From: Solea solea | Lineage: Eukaryota; Chordata; Actinopteri; Pleuronectiformes; Soleidae | Reading direction: 5' to 3' | Assembly: GCF_958295425.1 (NCBI RefSeq) | Contig: NC_081153.1 | Coordinates: 3,560,888 to 3,624,887 of the forward strand | Length of the DNA stretch: 64,000 bases | Shown here: positions 30,662 through 41,434 of the stretch, one piece after another | How the letters are laid out: each line of letters starts with the position of its first letter | Numbering within the stretch: position 1 is the stretch's first letter | Notes under the pieces: generated by a model | What the model was told of the DNA's origin: nothing | The model's input: only the letters and a program-made list of their open reading frames with translations | The model's database searches: none | Program-made: the position numbers and the translations under genes

Positions 30662-32385
30662 TCACTCTTTCTTTTCAGAAGGAGCAGGGGTCGAGCTGCT
30701 CTCCTCTGTTGGTTTTGTGGCCTCAGGGGCTGGAGCAGCTGCCTCCTTGGCCTCCTCCTTGGGGGCCTCCTCTTTCGCTGGGGCCTCCTCTGCCTTGGGG
30801 GTCTCAGCCGGAGCAGCAGCCACAGCAGCAGCAGCAGCCTCCTCCTTCACCTCCTCCTTCTTCTCCTCTGCTGGAGTGGTGGCTCCATTCTCAGCGGGCT
30901 TTTCCTCAGACGGCGCCGCAGCGGCGGCGGCAGCATCCGCATCCGCCACCACTTCCTCTTTGACAGCCTCGGTTTTCTTGCTCTTCTTCAGGTTCAGCTT
31001 AAAGTTGAATGACTTCTTCAGGGAGAACTTCTTCTTCTTCTTCTTAGGGGTCTCCTTGGCAACAGCCTCGCCTTCGGGTTTGGCAGCCTCTCCATCTGCA
31101 GCGGGTGCTGGCTCGATGGCGTCGCCTCCCGCGCCCGCTTCAGGCTCCTTGGTCGCCTCAGCTGAGCCGTTGGTGGCAGCAGCGTCCCCGTCAGGCTTTG
31201 AGGAGACGTCGCCATTGGTTTTCACATGTCCATTCTCCTGGGGACACATGGAAGAAGAAGAAAGGTGTCACAAAATAATCCATATGTCTCTAATACTCAA
31301 CCCTCTGACAAAGAATTAAAAAATAATAATTCACATGCATCAAAAATACAGTTTTTCTCGTGTGATTTCTCTTTTTTTTCTTTTTAGAGCATCGTCGTCA
31401 AGCTCATCAAATTAACCACCGTGTCTCCTCACTCCGAGGCGACGCCTTGCAGTACTCTAATCAGGCGATAGGCGGCGGTAGTGCCTCACAGATCGCTGTG
31501 GGTACCAGACAGACAGCGGCTCAACAAAGAGACGGCTGGAGAAAAAAAGCCACTTAATGTTGCTGTTATTTAAAAATTTTTAGGAAATTTAATTTTTCTT
31601 CTCCAGAAAAAACACACTAATGGAATGAAATGAAAATAGTGTCAATAAGGAGGTGTGTGTGTGTGTGTGTGTGGAGGCGGTCATTTACATTCATAATGAT
31701 CCAATAATGATCCCAAGAGTAAAAAAGAGACAAGAAACCTCCAATAATTATAACAATAAAAAAAACCCCGGTACAATCCAAATGTAGGGAATTCCCTGTT
31801 GTAAATGTATTAGATGAATCCAGACTGTGACAGCCAGGCTTGGGTTTTAAAGAAGGGAGGAGTAGTAGACTGTCTACGTGCGCTCATGCTGCCCCCTCCT
31901 CTCCTCTCCTCTTCTCCCCTCCCCCCTCTCATCTCCCCTTTCTGCCTGGCACTATCACACGCGTTGTGCGGATTTATTTATTTATTTATTTGAATTTGAA
32001 TGAAAAGATAATAAAAATCAATGTTGTGGCTATTTAATAACAAAAACGTGATCATTGAGATGTTTTTTTGGTCATCAGCTGCAGACAGTGATGCTCCTGA
32101 AAGCCCCACCTGACATGTCCATGTCCATGTCCTCACAATTCCAAGTTGCATCAATTCAGCATCGACTACATTTGAAAAATACTAGTGTTTCTTCCCCCCT
32201 TTTTTTAATGAATGCACCTTTTTTTTTTTTTTTTACTATAGGCATTGAAAGGTAATAATAATTACCTGTCCGTTGGTTTTGACAGCTGCAGCATCACCAG
32301 CTTCTCCTCCTCCAGCAGCAGCAGCTGCAGCAGCAGCGTTCCCCTCCGTGGCCACCTCTCCTCCTTTGGATGCCTGGGATCCCAT
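30662..32385 (-). CDS. marcksl1: MARCKS-like protein 1, 2 coding exons
   Basis: Acidic, unstructured membrane/actin-associated protein of the MARCKS family; it binds acidic phospholipid and Ca2+-calmodulin and is released from membrane by PKC phosphorylation. Exon 1 32385-32266 (40 codons), exon 2 31237-30662 (191 codons plus stop), joined in phase 0 as [14 protein letters not shown]: 231 aa (human 195). It starts MGSQASKG, giving the myristoylated Gly2. The MARCKS homology region spans the splice site as in all family members. The basic effector domain is at about 105-128 ([17 protein letters not shown] then NLKKSKK). The rest is Ala/Glu/Pro/Lys-rich. The effector domain lacks the usual second Ser-Phe pair. 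Which teleost paralogue (a or b) is not certain. Confidence 0.93.
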
Positions 32386-32790
32386 TGTCTTCGGGTGAGT
32401 TTCGTGTCTTCCAATTGAAAGCAAAAAAGGAAAAAACTTAAAAAAAAGAGTGCGATTATTATTATTATTATTCTTTTTTTCCACTTGTTTTTTTTTGTCA
32501 ATCCAGATCAAGTTACGTATCCAGCGGTGAAGCGGCGTTAAAGAGCTGTCTGTAAAGTCCCCTCGTTGGCTCCTGCGCTCACACTGGCAGACGGAGAGCC
32601 TCTAAACCCCGACACTGGTTGAACGCAACGCTTCAACACACTGTGAGTCTTAGGCGCCACCCGTGGGCGGGACTTTGCGCGAGTCTGACCAATCAACGTC
32701 GCGTGTAAGGGCACGTCCAGCCAGCGCTGGCCAATCAACTCCGACCTCCTAATTGTCCCCGCCCCCTCTGGTAGACACCAATGAAATCAA
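32386..32790 (-). promoter_or_regulatory. marcksl1 5'UTR and promoter with three CCAAT boxes and GC boxes
   Basis: Three CCAAT motifs, all on the plus strand (inverted relative to the gene), lie at 32689-32693, 32731-32735 and 32778-32782, spaced 42 and 47 bases. GC boxes GGGCGGG (about 32665) and CCCCGCCCCCT (about 32757) are interleaved. This is a classic NF-Y/Sp1 promoter layout and lies upstream of the marcksl1 ATG. Confidence 0.6.
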
Positions 32791-33522
32791 TTCAGCTCAA
32801 CCAAAAATGTACAAGTGTTACTGTATCAACTGTAATCGTCATCACAAAGTTTTCAAATCACTAAATATCGATATTTAGTTTGCAGACAGACATGAGGGGT
32901 TTATAATTTAAGGAAACTTCAGTTTAAAAATGCAGTGTGCCAGGACAACAGTCGAACAGATGAATAAAAAAACATAAATATGAAAAATACACATTTTAAA
33001 TCAAAATAAGGATGAAGAACAGCAGTTTAATACGGGACAGTGATGGTTGTGTCTATCTAAAATGTCAGATAAAAGTAACCAATCCATGAGTACATCAATA
33101 TTTATTGAACCTATACTGATACTAATATCGTAGAACTCTTTATCAGGAGTTATGTTGTTATTGAACGATTGCCCAGCCCTAAATCTATACTCACTAAATA
33201 TTGACTTTGTTCCATGTGCAGTAGTTCATAGTTATGTTTTTTGTGTTTAACTCATAACCGGGCATTATAGACTTCCTTCACAGCAGATGTTTCTCAACGT
33301 GAAGTAGTTGTAGGGCAGTGACATGAATTAGGTTTCAAGGTTTTTGTTTGAGTGTAAGAGCAAGTCACACTAAATGTTTGACACATTAACCTGTAGAAGC
33401 TTCTGCTCCACATTTAAAAAGCTCATTTGTATCCACTGTAGTAAACGTATCAGGTCCGCTCTCTAACATGACACAGTTTGTTACCGCTGCCAACTTTTTT
33501 TTTTATGTTTTTGCCCACATTT

Positions 33523-33562
<40 letters not shown>

Positions 33563-36393
33563 CAGCATGACTCAAAAAGTAAATAATTGATTTTGATTCC
33601 TTTTTTTCAAGGAGCTGTTTTATGGCCCAAAGAAGAAGAAAAATCTGGATATGGAAACTGAGCAGGTCTGTTGGCAGTTTACTCTCTCTCTGACTGTTCA
33701 CTCTCACTTTCATTATCACTTGATCTAGGATTCATTTTCCTCGGTCAGCTGATTTGTTTCCTAGAATGTTTGGTGACATCAGAGGCAATTGATTTAGGTT
33801 TCACTTGCTTGTTTTAGCTCACCAACCAAAAAACATCAGCAAAACTATTCCAAATGAGAAGATGGAACTACTCTTTTATTCTCAGAACCAAGAAAATAAT
33901 CCTTTCAGTTCTGTTTTCCTCCAACAAAAGGTTGTGACATGACGTGATTCACTCCACGGCAACAGTTTCACTTTTAAAGTATAGGGCAACATTCTGCGAT
34001 TCAGCATTTAGTCCAAGTTTCAGTTGTAGTTGTAACAGATGTTGCCAGACATGGCTTGTCAAATAAATCACGTGTGAGTTTGTGACGATATAAGCCTCGA
34101 GAAACATTAGCGATCGGCGTCTCATATTATTAGTATTGGAAAATATTAGAAATAAGTGAATTATAATGTTGATTAGAGCAGTTTATATGACACAGGACAA
34201 AATTCACAGGTGAAAACACTGATTTCCCTCCTGTCTTAGCAGCAGAGTAGTCAAATTAAGCCGCTTACGCCAAACAATGAAGAATAAGGGTTTATATTGT
34301 TCAATGTTGTGCTCTCACTGTGGATATGGGGACACTTTTGTTTGTTGGTAAACCGATCACTAATGGGGCTTATCGCACATCATGCTGTCTCCTCATGGCT
34401 CCATGACTGAGTTTGTTGTTCACTTCCGCTCGTCAACAACATACCAGGAGCAAAATATGTTAGTGTGATGATCACGCACATTCCACCTGATCCTTTTCCT
34501 CCCACACACACGCACACATTCCACACATCAGCTGTTAACGCTATAAATTTCAGTTACGCTAGGAGAAGACTTCAGTGTTCAATGTCACAAATTGATCTTC
34601 ACTGCAGCCAATCAGCATAATTGATTCTGCGAGACTCGGAAACTTTGGAATGCGTGTCGCGTAAGCCCGTCTGGACGCAGCAGCTCCCAGCTCTCAAGTT
34701 CACATGTAACGCACACGTTTGTGAGTTAATCTTGTTAAAAAGTTTGATCCCGAGCCACGTCATATAACTTTTAAAAAGTGTTTCTAATGCAGTAAAGAAT
34801 CTTTATAACTGTCAACTTCTCATTATAAATCCCCTGACATTTGCTGAAGCCCTTTACTGAAAGTTAAATAACTTCCAATAATTGTGAGTGTCTTCTGGAT
34901 TTTAGGCTCATTTGAACAGATTATCTGGCCAAATTATCCTGTAGTGGGAGGGATTAACAGACGTTTTTTATATTTTTATGACTGAACAGCGATTGGGGGG
35001 CGTGAGCAGAATGAGAGCGAGTTGACCGGGAAACGGATGTTGCGTACTTTTTAGTCCATCTTTTTCCATTCTTTCCAACTTCATCCACAGTTTTTTGTGC
35101 TTCTTCTGCCTCTATGTCTGTTTATATTCTGAAGTGTGTGATCCCAAAATCCCTGGAATCTCCTCCCCTGAAATCATTTGATTAAACACCAAGTGTGTGG
35201 TCCCGGTGAATGGCATTATCCACGTATGTTAGCTTGATTTTAGACTAAAATCGGACTTTTAACGTGCACGTAAAGGCACTAACTGCCATGAAACAAGCCT
35301 ACTGATGCCAGTGGAGGAACACTGATTTCTAAGATATCTGTAACACATGGACAAAAGGACAGCCCACTGAAAATATCCTCGAAGCACAGAGAATGACTGA
35401 CACATCCAAATGTAACATACGATGTTGTGATAGGGTGGTGATTATGTTCTGATGAAAATCCTAAAGTGACGGGACATAAAACAAACACATAAAAGTCAGT
35501 AAATCCCACTTCTGAAGAAGTAGGGCTATTAGTCTTAATCTAAACAGGATTATTATGAGGAGTTGTGAAAAAAACCATCCTTGCAGTGTGCATAGACTCT
35601 CCTGTGGCTGAATCTTGAATGTGTTTTCTTCAGTGCTGTGCAGCCGTCCCAGTGGGTGGACAACCTTTCTCACACATGTATCACACTGTATCTACAGTAT
35701 CTAGCCGGCCTTGTAAATGTCATAATAATGTGTCCACTGTGTGCTGTGGAATGCCTGGCACGCAGGCCCTCTTGACTCCTTAAGCCATCTTCTCCTGTCA
35801 ATGGGTTTCTTCAGTCTGCCCGAGGTAACTCAGTGGGGAGAGGCAGTGAAAGAGACGCCATCATGGTTTACTGTTTTTTTGTACATGGCGTCAAGCATCA
35901 AGTGCCGTTTTCTTTCATTAAAACCTTGTGTCCCAGTGCGGAGGCAATGACAGCGGTGGTGAAGGCGGTGACAAGGCACCGGCTCGTCGTCGTCTCATCA
36001 CCCCACTTGACACTTTGCTCTGTGTTATGTGTGTGTTTGCACATGTGCGTCTGTGTGTTATGTGCATATAAGGGAAGCATTGTCATGGGACCGGTGAGCG
36101 TCAGAAAGGCGCACAGATGCAATACTTCATATACGTGCACACACACACACACACACACACAGAGGACATCATCTGTGACGGAGTTCATATAGACGTGCCG
36201 AAGGTTGGAATGCAGAAAGGAGGAGAAACAGGAGGAGTTGTTTCTGATCTATTTGATACAACTGAGGCCTTAGATGGAAAGGAAGGGACGGTGGCCACAG
36301 TGTTGTTTGGATGTGACTGCAAAAGGAATGACATGATAGCATGATAGAGTGGTAGCCAGGGGAGGTCAGGTACTGAGGTACGAGTAGAATGAC
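32791..36393. other. Gene-poor stretch upstream of marcksl1
   Basis: No supportable gene. Contains a (TG)n microsatellite (33527-33560), a (CA)n run (36137-36161), and at 35190-35275 a fragment related to the MITE at 36394-36811 (shared CATTATCCA.GTATGTTAG and GATTTTAG motifs). Distal enhancers may lie here, but nothing in the sequence shows it. Confidence 0.6.
33527..33560. repeat. (TG)n microsatellite
   Basis: Seventeen uninterrupted TG units. Confidence 0.97.
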
Positions 36394-36811
36394 GGTTTAC
36401 ATGCACAGTTTGATCGAGGTCAGGCCTTAGTCCGACTAAGACGGGCAATCGGACAACTCGCCGAGTCTGAGTATACATGCGGAGGAGGAGAAAATCCATT
36501 TATTGGCCGTGTACGTCTGACTACGCCTGTGTAGGTGGTGCTGTATCTCTCTCTATAAGCTAGTGCGTAGTGAATCAGTTTCCTGTTGACGGTGAGATGG
36601 ATCGTGCGGTGGTTCTGTATGTTTTCTACCTGCCGTAACAGCGCTGTGATGTCAGAAGAAAGACGTCAGACATGGGGGGGGAAAGTTTGACTTCAGCCCG
36701 ACTAAGCGTACACATGCAGGAGTAATTGGACTATGAATCGCATTATCCAGGCATGTTAGTCTGACTAAGACTAACTTGATTTTAGTCGGACAAACATATT
36801 ACATGAAAACC
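36394..36811. mobile_element. MITE with GGTTTACATG-type inverted ends
   Basis: 418 bp starting GGTTTACATGCACAG and ending so that its reverse complement starts GGTTTTCATGTAATATG. Inside are CCGACTAAGA-type motifs repeated in both orientations (GTCCGACTAAGAC, AGCCCGACTAAGC, GTCTGACTAAGAC). Partial relatives lie at 35190-35275 and 54376-54475. Target duplication and superfamily are not resolved. Confidence 0.6.
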
Positions 36812-37072
36812 AAGTGTTATGTTTTGTATACAAAGTGTGATTGAGTGTTTGCAGTCGTGGCTCTTTGTCTCTGGAACCTTCAACATTTTGTCTGGCTTCA
36901 GCGATCAGCTGAAAAACTACATTTCTGTGGCCTTGACCTAATTTTTTTTCATTGGTACTTTTCCCCACTTCTTTATTATGTTGTGTGTGATGCTCTCACA
37001 TCCACAACATAACCCACTTGTATTCATTATCGCTTTTGTTGAGTTTATTATTATTATTTATTCTTTTCTCAG

Positions 37073-37394
37073 AGACACTTCTAATGCCAAAACACATTAC
37101 TGCTTCCCTCGGGATTATTGGCTTGGTTGTGGGATTCTTGACTTTGTGGAAAAGCCTTCAGGATGGCGATGTTTACAGAATAAGTAACATTGTGAAGAAG
37201 ATGACGCAACACAATCAAGAGCTGTATCAAAACAGGCTTAATAGATATCATCTTGCATTTTTAGAAAGTGTCCCACATTTTCTGGAAAAGCGGTTTGTAC
37301 GTCATGGGATTATTTCTTTCTTTGTTAACTCTGAACAAGTAATGATTGACAGTTCAGTTAGCTCACAAACACGTTGTAATAATGTTAGACTCAG
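37073..37394 (+). other. Possible unrecognised coding exon (hydrophobic segment)
   Basis: The frame is open from 37018 to a TGA at 37396-37398. Its 37073 edge follows TTATTCTTTTCTCAG, a strong acceptor-like tract, and its right edge ends CTCAG before GTGATC, a usable donor. The translation includes a hydrophobic segment (SLGIIGLVVGFLTLW) followed by a mixed, protein-like charged stretch (VKKMTQHNQELYQNRLNRY). I recognise no family. Chance cannot be excluded. Confidence 0.2.
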
Positions 37395-37995
37395 GTGATC
37401 TGAGCATTTTCTCCTCCTTCACAGGGAGTCCCCGAACTCTCTCGGCTGATTTGTTGTTCTGCTGAGTCAGGGTGTGTCACTGTGAGAAAAGGTGCTTTCC
37501 AATCAGTGCAACTGAAAGCAACATGTCATATTCTCAAATAGAAAGGACAATGTGCATATAATTGAGTTCATTCATTCATGATAGAACCCAGGTGTTTACC
37601 CAACTTTTATTAGTTTAACAGAACAAAACTCTGTTCAAAGGGCTGAGGTCTTTCTGATGTATAGACCTCAGAATTATAAAGGAATTTGTTTCCTAATTGC
37701 AGGTTAATTTTCTCCATTGTTTGATTTCACACCAAGCTAAACTGCTATGCCTCAGGGAGGGGGGGTATCTATGTCCTCCCTGCCCTTTGACCCGGACTGC
37801 TACCACCATTTGATCACATGACTGGAGGTCATGGCCTGAGGGTTGTCATACATCTTTACCCTAGAATGCTTTGCTCTCTATGAGGAGGAATGTGACTTTG
37901 GCTCACTCACGTCAGCAGAGTGTGTCCTGATGTTTGTTGAGGTGGTGGTGAAGTTTGACTCCAGGCTTTTATGTTTTATTCTCCATTTCCCCCCC

Positions 37996-38029
<34 letters not shown>

Positions 38030-39505
38030 TGCTCCTCACCTGCTCTGATTAGTCTCCACACCTGAGTCCAATCATCTCCAATCACCTGACAGCACAAGAA
38101 CCCTGGCGCCGCAAACATGACATTTCTCAGGGACACACTTCCAAATGGAAGGCAATGAGATATTTCCCAGATAAACCAGCTCAAGGAAGCTAATGTTATT
38201 GTAAAATTTGTTTAGCAAATTGTGTAGCTACGCTAACCACAACATATCTCCACTTTGCTGCAGACAATAATAAGTCCCTTATTCCACGAGAGTTGTGGTG
38301 ATACGACGTGTTAAATCACCAGCAAAGACTTGAGTGTCCTATTTCGTAGGGTTAGATTTTAACCACAACCCTCCTCGTCACCCGACCTGTGTCTTTTATC
38401 ACGTAGCAGTAATCATTTCTTTTCTCCTCGGCTCTTAAAGCTCAGCTCTCTGCTTTCATTTGGTCTGGCTGTAGTCAATGAAGCTTTGTGTACGTATGCC
38501 TGGATGTTGGGCTGTGGATGAACTCTTTCTGCTAAAGGCCTCTATTGTTCTACGCCTCGTCACCTTATGGATGAGCATCACAAGTCGAGCTGGAGGGGAA
38601 GAGAGGAGGTAGCACTGGGGGAAGAGGAAGAGAGAAAGAGAGAAAGACTTAAGGATAAAGGATTATGGGTATTAACCAGAAACTGATCTGATTACAGAAG
38701 AGAAAAGTTACTTCCATCTTTTTATTGTGCTATCATAACCATATTCTCCCCGTTTTATTTATCATCCACTTTAATCAAAACCAGCCTGGCTGCAGTGAAT
38801 CTCTCTCTTAAATGCTTGTTCAGACGTACGAGCATTGACTCCGAGACCTCACAGAGGGACAATAGAGAGCATATGGTTTGGCATTTGAGCTGACAGATGT
38901 CCACACTGGACAAATAGAGAGCGGAGGGAAAAAATAATCATGACTCAAGCTTTGAGCTGCTTCACTAGCCTGGGGTCGAGGGAGGTCAGAGTTCGGGGGG
39001 GGGGGGGGGACAACAAAAGGGGGTCAGGAAATGGGAAGGTGGAGTGATGGAGTGCGCCAATCGTGTCAAATGACCACTAAGTTGGTGTCAGTGATGTTTA
39101 GAGTAAGAGTTGAGTTTTACAGTGGAGGTCTGTGTTTTTGTAGCTCGGTGGACTGGGAGGTTACAGCACTGTAGAGAAACCAAAAGGTCAGTGTGATGTC
39201 TCAGAGAAGTGCCCGGGACTTTCCACTTACAATAAACACTGATCCAGTTAGACTGATGCATCACAGTGTTTGGCAAACTGATGATCTTTCACTTTCACTT
39301 TTTGTATGATTCTTGACCTGAAAATACTAGTAAAGACAGTATGGCAGTTTTTTTTAATGCTGTAAAAAGGAAAGCAATGTTTCCATTTCCAGTATTTTCT
39401 GATTCTGGAAAAAAACAAAACATTCATTTTAGGGGTAAGAGGTCGTCCTGAATGTGACATTTCAGGCTTACTTTTCTTTAGCCCACAATTCAGTCTTTGG
39501 CTACT

Positions 39506-39506
<1 letters not shown>

Positions 39507-39541
<35 letters not shown>
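39507..39541. repeat. (CA)n microsatellite
   Basis: About 17 uninterrupted CA units. Confidence 0.97.
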
Positions 39542-39545
<4 letters not shown>

Positions 39546-41109
39546 CTGGAAACGGTGTCAGCCCAGTATAAATCCCTTTTGACATATGAACATGCCAGTG
39601 ACCTTATTACCATGACAACAGTCTCTACAGGATAATCGCGCTCTGACAATGCTGACACAATATGACACAACAGAGACACTTTTTTTTATTGTTATTGCAC
39701 ATGTGGCTGAAATACCCACTCTGCTTGTTTCCTTACATCGGCTTTTCTTTTGCCTCGTTTTTTTCTTATAAACCATACGAAGTGAGGACGTTTTGGCTGG
39801 TCCTCACATTCTGTCACCCTTTTAAAATGGCTTTGTCAGGTATAAGACCTGGTTTTAGGGTTAGTTTGTGTGTGTGTGTTGTGACAAAGACATTTGGACA
39901 ATTCAGGAGAAGAGAATCCTTAGCAACTGCTTTCAAAAAACAAGATTGATATAAAGGTAGGTCAGGCCTTTCTCTGGGTTTGTGAGCTCTCACTTCCCCT
40001 GTGTGTGTGTACGTGTGTATGCGTGCGTTTAAATCTGTACACCCACACAAGAGTCCTAAAATAAATCCTACTTCTTTCATACATGTGAGCACATTCAGCA
40101 GAACCAAACAACACATCCACCCCCTCCCTTTTTCCTGTTCGGCCTCCTCCTCCTCCTCCTCCTCCTCCTCTCTCCTTCACGTCCCTACATCCATCCTGTG
40201 TGGGAAAGAGAAGGAATGTCAGAGGAAACGTGGAGAACGGGAAGAGCAAGGAAGAGAGAAAATTGTTTTTTTGTTGCGTTTATCTCATTAATGCATGGCA
40301 GCGGCGAGGAACCAGAGAATAAAACAGAAATAAAATAATGCTTGTGGATGTATTACTCCGTCTCTATAGATTTTATATTATAGGAGCACTCCATCGACTT
40401 TACAGATGAAGTTCAGTCTGGTCATTCATCACAAGGAGATACTGTACATTTGACTCCTGTCTTTTTAGATTGAGTTTTTCTTCTTCTTAGAACATAAACG
40501 TCTAAAATACTGGATGTATGTTCTTGCTTTAATGACCATATCATCATATTCACATGATGGAATAGACACTGACCATTTCAGACGCGACTGGATGCTTTGA
40601 TCTGTTATGATGAAAGACGACTGTTTATCCACAGTACTTCATTTTTCCTTCAGGCGTAAATTCCGCCCATGTCCTTCAGACACAACTGCCGCAAATAACG
40701 TCACAGCATTCATCAGATTCCTCACTTTAACTATTTAAATTTTACATATTTACTTCATATGTACAATATCAACAGGCATCAATGAGTAACGTCAGTCATT
40801 TTAATTTATTTGGTTGAATTCTACAACCAAGTCAGCTGCTCAAAGTGATCTTTAAGAACGGTTTAAATCTCCCCGGATCCCAAACCTGGACAAAACTTTA
40901 ATGCTGTTTAACATGAAGGCTATTTGTGGACAACGCTGAGCTTTGCCATCATCTTTGTTTCATCTGTGGTGGGAGTTGTGGCTTTAACTTGCGTGCATGC
41001 ACTTAATTGTCTGGCCCCAATTTATTCATTCAATCATTAATTCATTCGGAACTTGAAAGTACTTTACATGTGGTCACTTCAATGCAGCAGAAGAGGGAGA
41101 GAGAGGTTC

Positions 41110-41180
41110 GTAGCAAGGGATGGATGGACGGACGGATGGATGGATGATGAATGGATGATGGATGGATGGATGGATGGTGG
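41110..41180. repeat. (GATG)n-type microsatellite
   Basis: Imperfect array of GATG/GACG/GATGAAT units, purine-biased on the plus strand. Confidence 0.9.
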
Positions 41181-41397
41181 TGAGTCAGAGGGGAGATGGA
41201 GGCAGAGAGAAGTGCTGATGAATGGGTTGATGGCACACTGACCCACTAATGTTGCAGCTGCATTGCCAGTGGCTTTGCCTGGCTGAGTGAAACACACACA
41301 CATAGACATCCATGTAAATCCATAGACTTATTTACTCCCTTACACCAAAAGCTTTTGTGGAGAAAGTATTTTAAACAAAGTTGCATGGCTGCATGGA

Positions 41398-41434
41398 AAC
41401 TGTTAACTTCTGCTAATATCAGAAGTTAACAGTT
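41398..41434. repeat. Perfect 15-bp inverted repeat with 7-base loop
   Basis: AACTGTTAACTTCTG, loop CTAATAT, then the exact reverse complement CAGAAGTTAACAGTT. It stands alone in unique-looking sequence. Confidence 0.9.

Noticed and set aside
30709..31319. Long plus-strand frames (84-200 codons) opposite marcksl1 exon 2
   Set aside because: They are mirror frames of the Ala/Glu/Lys-rich marcksl1 coding exon; low-complexity codons leave the opposite strand open.
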